NCBI RefSeq assembly: GCF_019599505.1
Contig: NZ_RKLT01000031.1
Span: forward strand, 1 to 32,559
Reading direction: 5' to 3'
Source: Haloarcula nitratireducens
GTDB taxonomy: Archaea; Halobacteriota; Halobacteria; Halobacteriales; Haloarculaceae
DNA length: 32,559 nt
Shown: one piece after another, positions 16,151 through 24,513 of the stretch
Numbering within the stretch: the stretch's first letter is position 1
Layout: each line of letters starts with the position of its first letter
Notes under the pieces: model-generated
What the model saw: only the letters and a program-made list of their open reading frames with translations
Told to the model about the DNA's origin: nothing
Database searches by the model: none
Program-made: the position numbers and the translations under genes

Positions 16151-16158
16151 TGTATAAT
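16151..16158 (-). promoter_or_regulatory. TATA-like box of the asparagine-synthase-like gene
   Basis: ATTATACA on the minus strand lies 20-27 nt upstream of the ATG at 16131, suggesting a leaderless or nearly leaderless transcript. Confidence 0.4.
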
Positions 16159-16293
16159 GAGTAGTTTCCTAATACGATAACTTCAATCGCTCATTGCGAT
16201 TCGAAGACGGCGTTTACTTCCCATTTTTATGGCCGATGCCCGCTCAGAGGCCACGTCCGAAAGTAAAGCGGAACGATACTTACCACATGTAGT

Positions 16294-16316
16294 TCCCACC
16301 CCAACGGACGGTGGGA
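16294..16316. repeat. Hairpin of possible transposon-end origin
   Basis: TCCCACC (16294-16300) pairs with GGTGGGA (16310-16316) around a 9-nt loop. It is the clearest structure in the gene-poor stretch 16132-16347. Its form resembles the IS605-type subterminal hairpins elsewhere in this window, but no element can be delimited. Confidence 0.35.
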
Positions 16317-16347
16317 GGTGTCCACGCTAGCCGACAGTTCGGAACGG

Positions 16348-16731
16348 CTACTTCGACGTATCGGGCAGCGTGACGGCAGCGGGATCAGTCCATCGGCTCA
16401 CGTCACCGCTCGGGTGGTGAGCCACGATGATCGACCCGGCGTCGTGCGAGCGAGCGAACCGCCTAACGATAGTCGCGTTCGCGAACCCGTCAGGGGCGTC
16501 GACGTTCACGCGGTCGGTCATCCCGTCGTTCTGCAGCGAGGCCTACCCGGCGAGCGCGAGGTCGACTTTCGGGTCGCCTGCTCGTTCTCGTTCGCCCGTG
16601 TCCGACACGACCGCGTCCCGCAGTCGCTCGTGCATCCCTGAAGGGACGACGTAGGCCGTCCCATCGGGCGCGACCGAGACGTACCCGGACCGGATTCGAC
16701 CCGCGGGGAGTTCCGGGAAGGGGACGGTCAC
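16348..16731 (-). pseudogene. Frame downstream of the aldehyde dehydrogenase, interrupted by an amber codon
   Basis: A GTG at 16731, one base after the aldehyde dehydrogenase stop, starts MTVPFPELPAGRIRSGYV and continues to KVDLALAG, where a TAG occurs (16545-16543). The same frame stays open for another 64 codons with protein-like content (SLQNDGMTDRVNVDAPDG, then IIVAHHPSGDVSRWTDP) to a TAG at 16350. I read a gene of about 127 codons translationally coupled to the dehydrogenase and broken by one nonsense mutation. A genuine 62-residue protein is the alternative. I do not recognise the family. Confidence 0.4.
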
Positions 16732-16732
16732 G

Positions 16733-18259
16733 CTAGTCCAGTGAGATGTTGGCAGTCTTCGTCTGGGTGTAGTGTTCAACGGCTTCCTGTGCGGTTTCCC
16801 GGCCCATGCCGGACTGCTTGTACCCGCCGAAGGGCTGGCCCGCCGGGAAGTCGTTGTAGGTGTTGACCCAGATGTTGCCGGCCTCGATGTCCTTGACGCA
16901 CTGGTGGGCTTTCGCCAGGTCTTCGGTGATCACACCCGCCGCGAGCCCGTAGTCCACGTCGTTGGCCAGTTCGATCATCTCGTCGTAGTCGCTCCAGGTG
17001 AACACCTCTTGAACCGGCCCGAAGATCTCCTCCTGAACCGCCTTGTTGTCGTGATCGATGTTATCGATGAGCGTCGGTGCGACGAAACAGCCGTCCGAGA
17101 GGGCTTCGTCGTCCGGTTGGCTCCCGCCGGTGACGAACGCCGCTCCGGATTCCTCGGCCTCTTGGATGTAGCTCATCGTCCGTTCGACCTGTTCAGCTGT
17201 CACCTTCGGTCCGAGGTCCGTCGACTCCAACAGCGGGTCGTCGACGGTCAACTCCTCCGCCGCGGCCGCCAGTTCGTCCAGGAACTCGTCTTTCACGTCT
17301 TCGTGGACGAACAGTCGCGAGCCGGCACAGCAACACTCCCCGGTGTTGAAGAAAATGGCCGTGAGGGTCGTCTCAACGGCCTGTTCGAGGTCGGCGTCCG
17401 GGAAGACCACCAGCGGGCTCTTCCCGCCTAGTTCCAGGGTGAGGTCGGTGATGCTGTCCGCGGCGCTTTTCATCACCTCCCGACCGACTTCCGTTGACCC
17501 GGTGAAGGCGAGTTTCCGGATGTCCGAGTGCTCGGAGAGGGGCGCGCCCGCCTCCGCGCCGAACCCGGTGACGACGTTCACCACGCCATCTGGAATTACG
17601 TCCTCAGTGACTTCCATCAGTTTCAGAATGGACATCGGGGTCTCCTCGGCGGGTTTGAGCACGACGGTGTTCCCGGCCGCCAGCGCGGGGCCGAGCTTCC
17701 AGGCCGCCATCAGTAGCGGGAAGTTCCAGGGGATGATCTGCCCGACGACGCCATACGGTTCCCGGAGGGTCTGGACGTGTCTACTGTCGTCCGTCTCGAC
17801 GGTCTTTCCTTCGTGGGCGCGAGCAATGCCGCCGAAGTATCGGAAGTGGTCGACGACGAGGTCCATGTCGATACGCGCCTCGGTGATGGGTTTGCCGTTG
17901 TCCAGGCTCTCGAGGCGCGCGAACTCCTCTTTGTGGTCCTCGACGGCATCGGCGATAGAGTCGAGCACCGACTGCCGCTCGGCCGTCGACATTCCGCCGT
18001 ACGTCTCGTCATAGGCCTCCCACGCGGCCTCGACGGCTCGGTCGATGTCCTCGGCGCTACCGGCCTGTACCTCGGCGAGTGTTTCGCCTGTCGTCGGGTT
18101 GGTCGTCTCGAACGTCTCGCCGGAGGCACTCGGGACCCACTCGCCGCCGATGAATAGCTGCCGGTGGTCCGGGAGCACCTCGTCCGCTGCCTGCTCATGG
18201 CGCTTCTTGATCGCCGATTTCCGTTCCGCCGAGTCTTGCTGTTCGCTATCAGTTGACAT
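16733..18259 (-). CDS. NAD(P)-dependent aldehyde dehydrogenase
   Basis: The 508-residue protein is a complete aldehyde dehydrogenase. It has PWNFP with catalytic Asn179, KPAEETP with Lys202, FTGSTEVG (cofactor loop), LELGGKSP with Glu276, the nucleophile in GECCCAGSR (Cys310 by alignment with ALDH2-type CCC) and EEIFGPV. It oxidises an aldehyde to the acid in the cytoplasm. Its sequence style is that of broad ALDH/betaine-aldehyde dehydrogenases, but no substrate can be assigned. An N-terminal extension of about 30 charged residues precedes the usual start of the fold (QLFIGGEWV). It is followed at once by a small interrupted frame; no choline or glycolysis genes are nearby. Confidence 0.9.
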   Translation of the reverse strand: MSTDSEQQDSAERKSAIKKRHEQAADEVLPDHRQLFIGGEWVPSASGETFETTNPTTGETLAEVQAGSAEDIDRAVEAAWEAYDETYGGMSTAERQSVLDSIADAVEDHKEEFARLESLDNGKPITEARIDMDLVVDHFRYFGGIARAHEGKTVETDDSRHVQTLREPYGVVGQIIPWNFPLLMAAWKLGPALAAGNTVVLKPAEETPMSILKLMEVTEDVIPDGVVNVVTGFGAEAGAPLSEHSDIRKLAFTGSTEVGREVMKSAADSITDLTLELGGKSPLVVFPDADLEQAVETTLTAIFFNTGECCCAGSRLFVHEDVKDEFLDELAAAAEELTVDDPLLESTDLGPKVTAEQVERTMSYIQEAEESGAAFVTGGSQPDDEALSDGCFVAPTLIDNIDHDNKAVQEEIFGPVQEVFTWSDYDEMIELANDVDYGLAAGVITEDLAKAHQCVKDIEAGNIWVNTYNDFPAGQPFGGYKQSGMGRETAQEAVEHYTQTKTANISLD

Positions 18260-18490
18260 GCACTATCTACTACCGACTATGTGTGTTTAGTCGTTTTCAT
18301 GCGAAGGTCTGCCAGGCGATGATAGACAGCGGATTACCCGCTATAGGGACGGATGCGGCTGAATACGGCCCGCACGGTGATCGGTTCGTCGAGAGCGCCG
18401 CTGTGCTCGACCCAAAAGTGTCGTGTCTCACCGAGGACCCGATCCGTGACGTGCTGCCGAACTCGTCGAGAAAGAATCGAGACCGTTCGA

Positions 18491-19249
18491 CTACTCGCTC
18501 TCGGAGGCGATAGCGTCGGCAGCCATCTCAGGGTCGACCTCGCCCTGCAGTCGCTTTTCGGCTTCGTCGCGGTCCTCCGGGTAACCGATATCGTTTCGCC
18601 AGCCGTCCATCCGGATGGCGTCGATGGTCCGGCCCGAATGAAGCAGGAGGTCGACGGCGTCGCTAATCTCGTACTCGTCGCGGTTCGACGGCTGGACGAG
18701 GTGACAGGCGTGGAAGATAGCGGGCGTGAACGTGTAAAAGCCGGTCATCACCAGATTAGAGGGCGGGTCGTCGGGTTTCTCGACGACCTCCGTGATTTCG
18801 CCGTACTTGTTGGTGTCACAGACGCCGTAGCGACTCGCCTCGTCCCAGGGCACCTCCTCGACGAGGAAGGCGGCGTCGGCCCGGTCCTCTTGTTGACGGT
18901 TGACGACGTCGCTGAGGTTCGCGTTGAAGATGTTGTCCCCGAGCATCAGCATGAAGTCGTCGTCGATGTGTCCCTCGACGGTCAGGAGGGCGTGGGCCAG
19001 CCCTTTCTGCTCGCGCTGGTGGGCGTAGGTAATCGGGACGCCGTCGAAGGTATCTTCGTAGTGGTTGATGATCGCTTGTTTCTTGTAGCCGACGACGACG
19101 AGCAGTTCGTCGGCACCGAGCTCGATCAGCTGCTCGAAACAATGTGTGAGGATGGGCTTCCCGGCGACTTCGACCATTCCCTTCGGTTTGTCCTCGGTGA
19201 GCGGGCGGAGGCGCGTCCCCTCACCGGCGGCGAGTACGACAGCTTTCAT
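18491..19249 (-). CDS. aglF: UTP--glucose-1-phosphate uridylyltransferase AglF
   Basis: The 252-residue single-domain nucleotidyltransferase has LAAGEGTRLRPLTEDKPKGM at residues 6-25, VVVGYKK, AHQREQKGLAHALL, MLGDN, EKPDDPPSNLVMTGFY and DGWRNDIGYPEDRDEAE. These strings match my recollection of Haloferax AglF, which makes UDP-glucose for the hexuronic acids of the N-linked S-layer glycan. There is no beta-helix domain, in contrast to the GlmU-like protein at 3633. It is transcribed alone, downstream of the type IV-like operon and on the same strand. Substrate by homology is UTP and glucose-1-phosphate; a different hexose phosphate is possible. Confidence 0.85.
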   Translation of the reverse strand: MKAVVLAAGEGTRLRPLTEDKPKGMVEVAGKPILTHCFEQLIELGADELLVVVGYKKQAIINHYEDTFDGVPITYAHQREQKGLAHALLTVEGHIDDDFMLMLGDNIFNANLSDVVNRQQEDRADAAFLVEEVPWDEASRYGVCDTNKYGEITEVVEKPDDPPSNLVMTGFYTFTPAIFHACHLVQPSNRDEYEISDAVDLLLHSGRTIDAIRMDGWRNDIGYPEDRDEAEKRLQGEVDPEMAADAIASESE

Positions 19250-19328
19250 GTCCCGCCTTGGTCGGCCGACCGGTAAAACTCTTGTCGAAATATCGAATGC
19301 TTCTTCGGAACCTCTAGTCTAGTATCCT

Positions 19329-19341
19329 CCCTTTCAGAGGG
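19329..19341 (-). terminator. Short hairpin after the VirB4-like gene
   Basis: CCCT (19329-19332) and AGGG (19338-19341) flank TTCAG, 5-17 nt past the stop of the VirB4-like gene. It is the only structure before aglF and may be a 3' end signal or a transposon-end relic. No long T-run follows, so the call is weak. Confidence 0.2.
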
Positions 19342-19345
19342 CTAG

Positions 19346-21394
19346 TTAGGTACTATGCTCCGCAGAACCGCGATCAGTCTCTGTTGGCGTCGCTGCTGAG
19401 ACAGTGCAAGTTGCAGCGTGGTTTCGAGCCGCTGACTCCTTGTCCTCGCTACTGGATTTATCGAGAACGCCCACCTCATACTCACTCGCCCGCACTCGAA
19501 GCGGGAACCAACCTTCCTCGTCAATACCGAGCAACGCCTCCGAATAGCCGTCTTCGTCATTGCCAGCCTTCGCTGAGCGGACCCAGTTTACTTCACGCTC
19601 GCTGAGGCCGAACCACTCGGCCAGCTGCTCGGCCGCTTCGTCCACGCGATGAATGAGTTTCATCGAACAGAGGTCCGCTATCGTCCGCGCTTCGGGCGTG
19701 AGCGAGAACTCGCCGCCTGTCTGGGTGATAAACTGCAAGGAGAGGTCGTAGTGTCGGCTGTGTCGTACGGCTGTTTCCAGAAACTCGAGTGAGGCCGAAT
19801 CATTCATCAGGTAGTGGGCTTCGTCGATGACGAAGACGACGCGCTTCTCGGTCTGTTTGGCGCGTTCGTACACCGCGTTGAACAGCACTTGCATCATCAG
19901 ACTCGTCTCGGTGCGACCGCGGGTTCCCTCCTCTTGGTGTAGGTCGATGTAGATGACGTCGTTGTCGAGGTCGAACTCCGTGGGACGTGCGAGGTTCGCT
20001 AAGTCGCCGCCCTCACGGAACGACGGTCGGAGGTCGATGAGCAGGGATTGGACGTCCTCCCTGACGCGTTCTTGTTCGCCGTCGGTGACATAGCCGAAGG
20101 CACCGGGGTCCTCCAGTAAGTCTTCCAGGACGACGACAACGTCGCGAATCGTCGGCGACGGATTATCGTGGGTCTGTGGGTCCTTCGTTATTCCCTGGCG
20201 CTCGTAGGCTTCCTGCACTGCGCGACGGAGCGTCTGTTTGCGGTCGTCAAGCGGGCTGCTGGCGACGTGAGTGAAGAACGTCTCGAAGAACGTGAGTACC
20301 CACGCGATCTGCTCTGCCCACGGGTTGATATCTGGAACGGCGTCCAGAACCTCGCGTGGCGTCGGCTGCAACTCTAGAGGATTGAACCCCCGAGAGCCAC
20401 CGACGGTAACGCGCTCACCACCCAGCGCCTCGTTGACACCAGCGAAGCCCTCCAGCGGGTCGAGCATCACCAGCATGGTGTCCTCGTCGTACATCGCGCG
20501 GCGGATTAGTTGCAGTTTGGTCGAGAACGACTTTCCGGCACCGAGCTTCCCGATGACCATCATACAGTAGCCGGTCTCGCGCGTGAATCGGTCGAGGATG
20601 AGCGGACTCTCGTTCAGCGCGTACGTGCCGTACTCGATACCGGGTTCGGCGAGGGCTCCGGCGACGAAGGGAAACATCGCACCCACGGCAGCGCTCAGCA
20701 TTGGTGTCTTCGTATCGAGTTGCTGATTCAGTTGGTCGACGCCGACGGGACTACTGGCCGTCAGCGCGTCCATTTGCGCCCAGCGTGGTGTCACGGGTGT
20801 CAGATTTGCTGGAGCGCGACGTGCCGTACTCACCACGCCGTCGACGTCAGGGGCGTCCTCGTCCTCATCACGGACGGTCAGATACATGGAGACATCGAAC
20901 GCTTTCATCGGCGTGTTCCTGAGGACGTCGTAGAGTTCCTGATGGTCCGCGAGGTCTTTCTGTATCCCTCTGGCACCGGCGCGGCGTTTCTCGCTCAGAT
21001 ACTCAGCGTCTGCTTCTAGGTCTTCGATTCGGTTCTCCAGCGAGTTGAGCGTCGCTGCCGTATCCCGCGGATCGATATGGAGCGAGATGTCCGTTTTTCT
21101 GGTCTCTGCCGTCGAGTAGAGCGTCTCGAAGATACCGTCTCTCGGTGCGTCCGGAAATTCCGCGACCCAGAGCGTTCGTGCCCAGTTGTCGCCCGTTCGA
21201 ACCGCGGTGGCCGTTCGCTCGATAGCATCCGGTCCGAGTATCGACTGATGAACGTCTGCAGGATCAGCTAATGGCTGGCCGGAGGGCCGATACTCGACGG
21301 ATAGCTCTTGGCCATCGTCTGGGGTATCCGGGATCTCCTCCGACGCCTCACTTGAGGAGTCCTTGCCGACGAACGGCAGAAAGTCGAAGTTCAT
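19346..21394 (-). CDS. virB4: VirB4-family ATPase of a type IV secretion-like system
   Basis: The 682-residue protein has an N-terminal part with a helical coiled-coil stretch (about 110-155) followed by a RecA-like ATPase. Walker A is GKLGAGKS (282-289), Walker B VVFVIDEAHYL (519-529), and a conserved ITQTGGEF follows at about 556. This order and spacing is that of VirB4/TraE/CagE ATPases in the HerA-FtsK group, which energise pilus biogenesis and DNA transfer at the membrane. The gene overlaps the PrgI/TraC-like gene (ATGA), so both are co-translated and probably form one subcomplex. The last 30 residues are low-complexity and may be variable. No relaxase or VirD4 is nearby. Confidence 0.85.
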   Translation of the reverse strand: MNFDFLPFVGKDSSSEASEEIPDTPDDGQELSVEYRPSGQPLADPADVHQSILGPDAIERTATAVRTGDNWARTLWVAEFPDAPRDGIFETLYSTAETRKTDISLHIDPRDTAATLNSLENRIEDLEADAEYLSEKRRAGARGIQKDLADHQELYDVLRNTPMKAFDVSMYLTVRDEDEDAPDVDGVVSTARRAPANLTPVTPRWAQMDALTASSPVGVDQLNQQLDTKTPMLSAAVGAMFPFVAGALAEPGIEYGTYALNESPLILDRFTRETGYCMMVIGKLGAGKSFSTKLQLIRRAMYDEDTMLVMLDPLEGFAGVNEALGGERVTVGGSRGFNPLELQPTPREVLDAVPDINPWAEQIAWVLTFFETFFTHVASSPLDDRKQTLRRAVQEAYERQGITKDPQTHDNPSPTIRDVVVVLEDLLEDPGAFGYVTDGEQERVREDVQSLLIDLRPSFREGGDLANLARPTEFDLDNDVIYIDLHQEEGTRGRTETSLMMQVLFNAVYERAKQTEKRVVFVIDEAHYLMNDSASLEFLETAVRHSRHYDLSLQFITQTGGEFSLTPEARTIADLCSMKLIHRVDEAAEQLAEWFGLSEREVNWVRSAKAGNDEDGYSEALLGIDEEGWFPLRVRASEYEVGVLDKSSSEDKESAARNHAATCTVSAATPTETDRGSAEHST

Positions 21395-22404
21395 CGCGTG
21401 CCTCCGACAAGTGGCCGCGTCCGAAGCGCCTCGTGCATCTCGCCGTATTCAATCTCCTCTCCCGTCCAGAACTCGCTCACGAGTCGCGTGGCTGCCCCAG
21501 AGTCGATGCGACTCGCATGACAGCCATCGATATCACGGATGCCGGATTCGACGCGACGAACCCGCTCTTCGAGCGCCTCGAACATCGTCTCTCGTTGGAT
21601 TTCGATTGGGGGTGCGTTCCACGCCTGGACGAAGAGTCCGAGTATGGGTATCCCCGCGAGCGTATCAAGGACACTCTCTCGTTCGAAGCGGACCTCCGAG
21701 GGCGTGACCGAGACGACGACGTAGTGGTCACGGATCGTCATCTGCCGAGCGGCGAGGTCGCGTTCGTACCACTCGACATAGTTATCGATGAGCGCGGCGA
21801 GTCGCGGATTCGCCTTCACGTCTGGATCATGTCGGCGCTCGCGATAATGGTCCAGATAAGTTTCGACCGGAAACGCCTGCGTCGTCGAGAAGATTTGCAG
21901 GGGAAACGTCACGGCAGTGTTCAAGAAGTCCTGAAAGGCCGTTGCCTTCGCTGCCCACTCTTCGTCGGTCGCCAATGCCATCGGAGGGGGAAGCACCTGT
22001 ACGAACGCGAGGAATGCGCCGTCTTGCCGTTCGAGAACGTCACGCTCGGGATAGACTCGTTCGATCTGCGTGTGTGTTTTCGCGCTCTCGTGACCTTCCT
22101 GTCGGTCCTGTCGCCGAAATTGGAGCATCAGCATGATCCAATCGAGACTCGTCGTGTACTCTGGCGTGAGGTAGACGAACAGGACGCCGACGCCGATGGC
22201 GAACGCAGCGAGGGGAAGCGTCAATCCCTGAATCGGATACCCCGCGAGACTGAACGAGGACGGGAGCAATATCTGTGTAAGCAAGATGACGACGACGCCC
22301 GGAAAGAGCGCAACCGCTGCATCCGTGAGGGTATAGGGACCGATCAGTTTCGCGTCTGTACCGAGCGTCTTCGGAATTCGCTTTGCGGGTTGATGACTAC
22401 TCAT
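21391..22404 (-). CDS. PrgI/VirB3-like membrane protein fused to a TraC/VirB4 N-terminal-like domain
   Basis: From ATG 22404, 4 nt after the upstream stop, this gives 337 residues. Residues 1-82 resemble PrgI: RIPKTLGTDAKLIGPYTLTD followed by two membrane spans (about 27-48 and 58-80). Residues 117-237 resemble TraC, the separate VirB4 N-terminal module: DGAFLAFVQVLPPPMAL, FQDFLNTAVTFPLQIFSTTQ and DHYVVVSV. VirB3-like subunits normally tether VirB4 to the inner membrane; fusion to a VirB4-type module would do this directly. The C-terminal 100 residues are helical with GIPILGLFVQAWNAPP. Longer upstream readings of this frame overlap the VirB6-like gene and are not credible. Confidence 0.75.
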   Translation of the reverse strand: MSSHQPAKRIPKTLGTDAKLIGPYTLTDAAVALFPGVVVILLTQILLPSSFSLAGYPIQGLTLPLAAFAIGVGVLFVYLTPEYTTSLDWIMLMLQFRRQDRQEGHESAKTHTQIERVYPERDVLERQDGAFLAFVQVLPPPMALATDEEWAAKATAFQDFLNTAVTFPLQIFSTTQAFPVETYLDHYRERRHDPDVKANPRLAALIDNYVEWYERDLAARQMTIRDHYVVVSVTPSEVRFERESVLDTLAGIPILGLFVQAWNAPPIEIQRETMFEALEERVRRVESGIRDIDGCHASRIDSGAATRLVSEFWTGEEIEYGEMHEALRTRPLVGGTR

Positions 22405-22408
22405 TTCT

Positions 22409-23671
22409 TCAGTTGATGTACCGTGGACGCTCGTCGTCGGAACTCTCCGACGTGGACGAGGCGTCCGTATTCGAATCGCTATCTCTACTACCAGTCTCTC
22501 GTCTCGAAGATCCACCACGCTCTCGGAGTGTGTCGAACTCATCGTTCCGCGACTCAGAGCGCTCGTGTTTCGACGAGGTCCGTGTCTCGGTCCGATCTGT
22601 GGTAGACGTCGAGAGTGCCGACCGGAACGACGTACTGGAACTGTGCAGCCGTGAGCCGACAGCATGTGCTCGGGAGTCGCCCGAACCAAGCAGCAGTTGT
22701 CCATCCGAGCGGACGGCAGGCTGTCCGCGAACCCCGCGAGCGAAGTTCTGTCCACCACTCGCTGTCGTTGCACCGGTCGTTCGTACCGTTTCGACTCTGG
22801 CTCGTGCTCGACCGCGGGAAGCGTGTCGGGCAGCACTATCGGCCATGAAGAACAGCGCTCCCGCCTGCCAGAACAGAATGAATGGCGAGATGATAGCGAC
22901 GAGCGGTGTCAAGATGGCGAGTAACCACTGGCCAATGCCACCAATAGTAAACGTCACTGAGGAGCCCAGCAACTGACCGAGGCGTAGTAGCAAGGCGACT
23001 GGTATCGTCATGAACAGAAACGGGACGTAGAACCCCGCGAGTCGCTTCATGAACTGGGACGCAAGGGTGAACGGACCTACACCAGGAACCCAGAAGACGA
23101 TGAGCAGCGGCATCAGCAGAACGAACAGGTACAGCACGATGTGACGCATCAAGTAGAGCAATGCGAGAATCAAGAACAAGACGATGTCTACGGTGAGCGA
23201 AACAAGGAGTCCGAGTAACCCAATTACGCTAATCGAGAGCGTATCGAAGAATGTAATCTCTGCTAATGATGGGAGCAGAAACTTGCCCAGACCATCGATG
23301 AACCGAAGCGAGAGGGCAGCAATCCACCACCATGATAGGATACCCAATAACCCAGAGAATGCTCGCTTCTTGAGTTTGGTGCGGTGGTAATTGCTAAACA
23401 GATAGCTCGCTGACTCAAGGAATATCACCAAACCGATCATGAGGGCCCAGAGCAACAGCGATAAGGGAACGATTGTTTCCCAATAGAAGTCGTAGATGGC
23501 TGGCCATCCATCGTTGGATGGTCTGCCGAACACCGAGTTCGGGTTTGGAGTCTCGACGACTATCTTTAGTAAATCTCCAGCATGGTCACTGATAAAGCCA
23601 GATATTGGGCCAACAAATCTTCGGGCTGCTTCTTCTAATGCCTCGACAATCACATCTCCCAACGAATTCAT
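22409..23671 (-). CDS. VirB6/TrbL-like multi-pass membrane protein
   Basis: From the ATG at 23671, in ATGA overlap with the lipoprotein gene, this gives 420 residues starting MNSLGDVIVEALEEA. An extracellular N-terminus is followed by about six hydrophobic spans (for example VPLSLLLWALMIGLVIFL and LLYLMRHIVLYLFVLLMPLL). It ends in a long Ser/Arg/Thr-rich tail of about 115 residues, probably disordered and cytoplasmic. Topology and operon position fit VirB6/TrbL/CedA-type channel proteins, which pass substrate through the membrane; primary sequence similarity in this family is always weak, so the call leans on context. An in-frame ATG nine codons upstream is less likely. Confidence 0.65.
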   Translation of the reverse strand: MNSLGDVIVEALEEAARRFVGPISGFISDHAGDLLKIVVETPNPNSVFGRPSNDGWPAIYDFYWETIVPLSLLLWALMIGLVIFLESASYLFSNYHRTKLKKRAFSGLLGILSWWWIAALSLRFIDGLGKFLLPSLAEITFFDTLSISVIGLLGLLVSLTVDIVLFLILALLYLMRHIVLYLFVLLMPLLIVFWVPGVGPFTLASQFMKRLAGFYVPFLFMTIPVALLLRLGQLLGSSVTFTIGGIGQWLLAILTPLVAIISPFILFWQAGALFFMADSAARHASRGRARARVETVRTTGATTASGGQNFARGVRGQPAVRSDGQLLLGSGDSRAHAVGSRLHSSSTSFRSALSTSTTDRTETRTSSKHERSESRNDEFDTLRERGGSSRRETGSRDSDSNTDASSTSESSDDERPRYIN

Positions 23672-24513
23672 CTCTCCTCCTCGTCTCGACTCTCCCAATC
23701 AATTGACACGTTTGAACATACCGTATCGTCGGCGAAACCGACCGTGTTTGGATCTCCGCTGAATTGGGGCGATAAGTCAGCAGTCAGAATACTGCCATCC
23801 GCAGCTCCCAGTCGGACGGTGAAGGGATGTTCAGTACCTTCACATCTGGGTGCTGTCTCTGGTAACGCTAGCGGCCACGAATGCGCGATATACTGCTGAC
23901 TCTCACCCGGTGCTATGGTCAGTTCTTCTCCCGTCGTCGGGAACTCTACGTCTAGATACCCATGCTGATCCGATATCGTACCATCAGCCGCGAAATTCGG
24001 TGCACCTTCGAATCCAATATCATATATCCACGTCGCCGCTGTTCCCGTGTTCTCGACAGTGAAGACAAGCTTCGAGAGATCGGCGACTGACTCTCCGTCG
24101 CGATACTGCGCGATGTCGGTGATTCGAAGCTCCGGGACTAACGACAACGAACGCGAGACTTCCGTCTCATCAACGACGAGGACGACTTCGTGAGTACCCG
24201 GTGTGTAATGCTTGGTGTCGCCCCATGGGGGATCGAACCGCAGAATCGGGAATTTCACAGTCCGAACACCGGGTTCGATTTGTTTGCTCTGGGCTGCGGT
24301 CCCATCGGGACCGATGAGAGACGCGTGAGTGACGCTCTCGTCGGCTAGTTCGAGAACGATATCGTACGTCCCAATGGTCATCGACTCGACGATAGAATCG
24401 AACGAGGGACTCGCCACAGCATCCACAGCGCCTCTCGTCGCACAGCCAGCGCTGACGGCCGACCCGGCAGCGAGCGCCGAGAGGAAGGCCCGGCGGGAGA
24501 GACGACTCGTCAT
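23668..24513 (-). CDS. Tat-exported lipoprotein of the type IV-like operon
   Basis: The 281-residue protein starts MTSRLSRRAFLSALAAGSAV and has a twin-arginine signal with a lipobox (VSAGC, Cys at about 24), the usual haloarchaeal Tat lipoprotein form. The mature part is beta-rich, with VELVFTVENTG-like strand content (KLVFTVENTGTAATW) and an immunoglobulin-like flavour. It starts in TGATG overlap with the surface-protein gene and ends in ATGA overlap with the VirB6-like gene. That placement implies a structural partner of the machine on the outer face, perhaps a functional analogue of the VirB7 lipoprotein; size and sequence do not resemble VirB7, so this is inference. Confidence 0.65.
   Translation of the reverse strand: MTSRLSRRAFLSALAAGSAVSAGCATRGAVDAVASPSFDSIVESMTIGTYDIVLELADESVTHASLIGPDGTAAQSKQIEPGVRTVKFPILRFDPPWGDTKHYTPGTHEVVLVVDETEVSRSLSLVPELRITDIAQYRDGESVADLSKLVFTVENTGTAATWIYDIGFEGAPNFAADGTISDQHGYLDVEFPTTGEELTIAPGESQQYIAHSWPLALPETAPRCEGTEHPFTVRLGAADGSILTADLSPQFSGDPNTVGFADDTVCSNVSIDWESRDEEER

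Noticed and set aside
18319..18513. 64-codon plus-strand frame between the aldehyde dehydrogenase and aglF
   Set aside because: Content such as GTDAAEYGPHGDRF is protein-like, but it runs into the 3' end of aglF and has no promoter or match I recognise; at most a gene remnant.
22405..22836. Upstream extension of the PrgI/TraC-like frame
   Set aside because: The added 144 residues are Arg/Ser-rich and overlap the VirB6-like gene; the ATG at 22404 lies 4 nt after that gene's stop.
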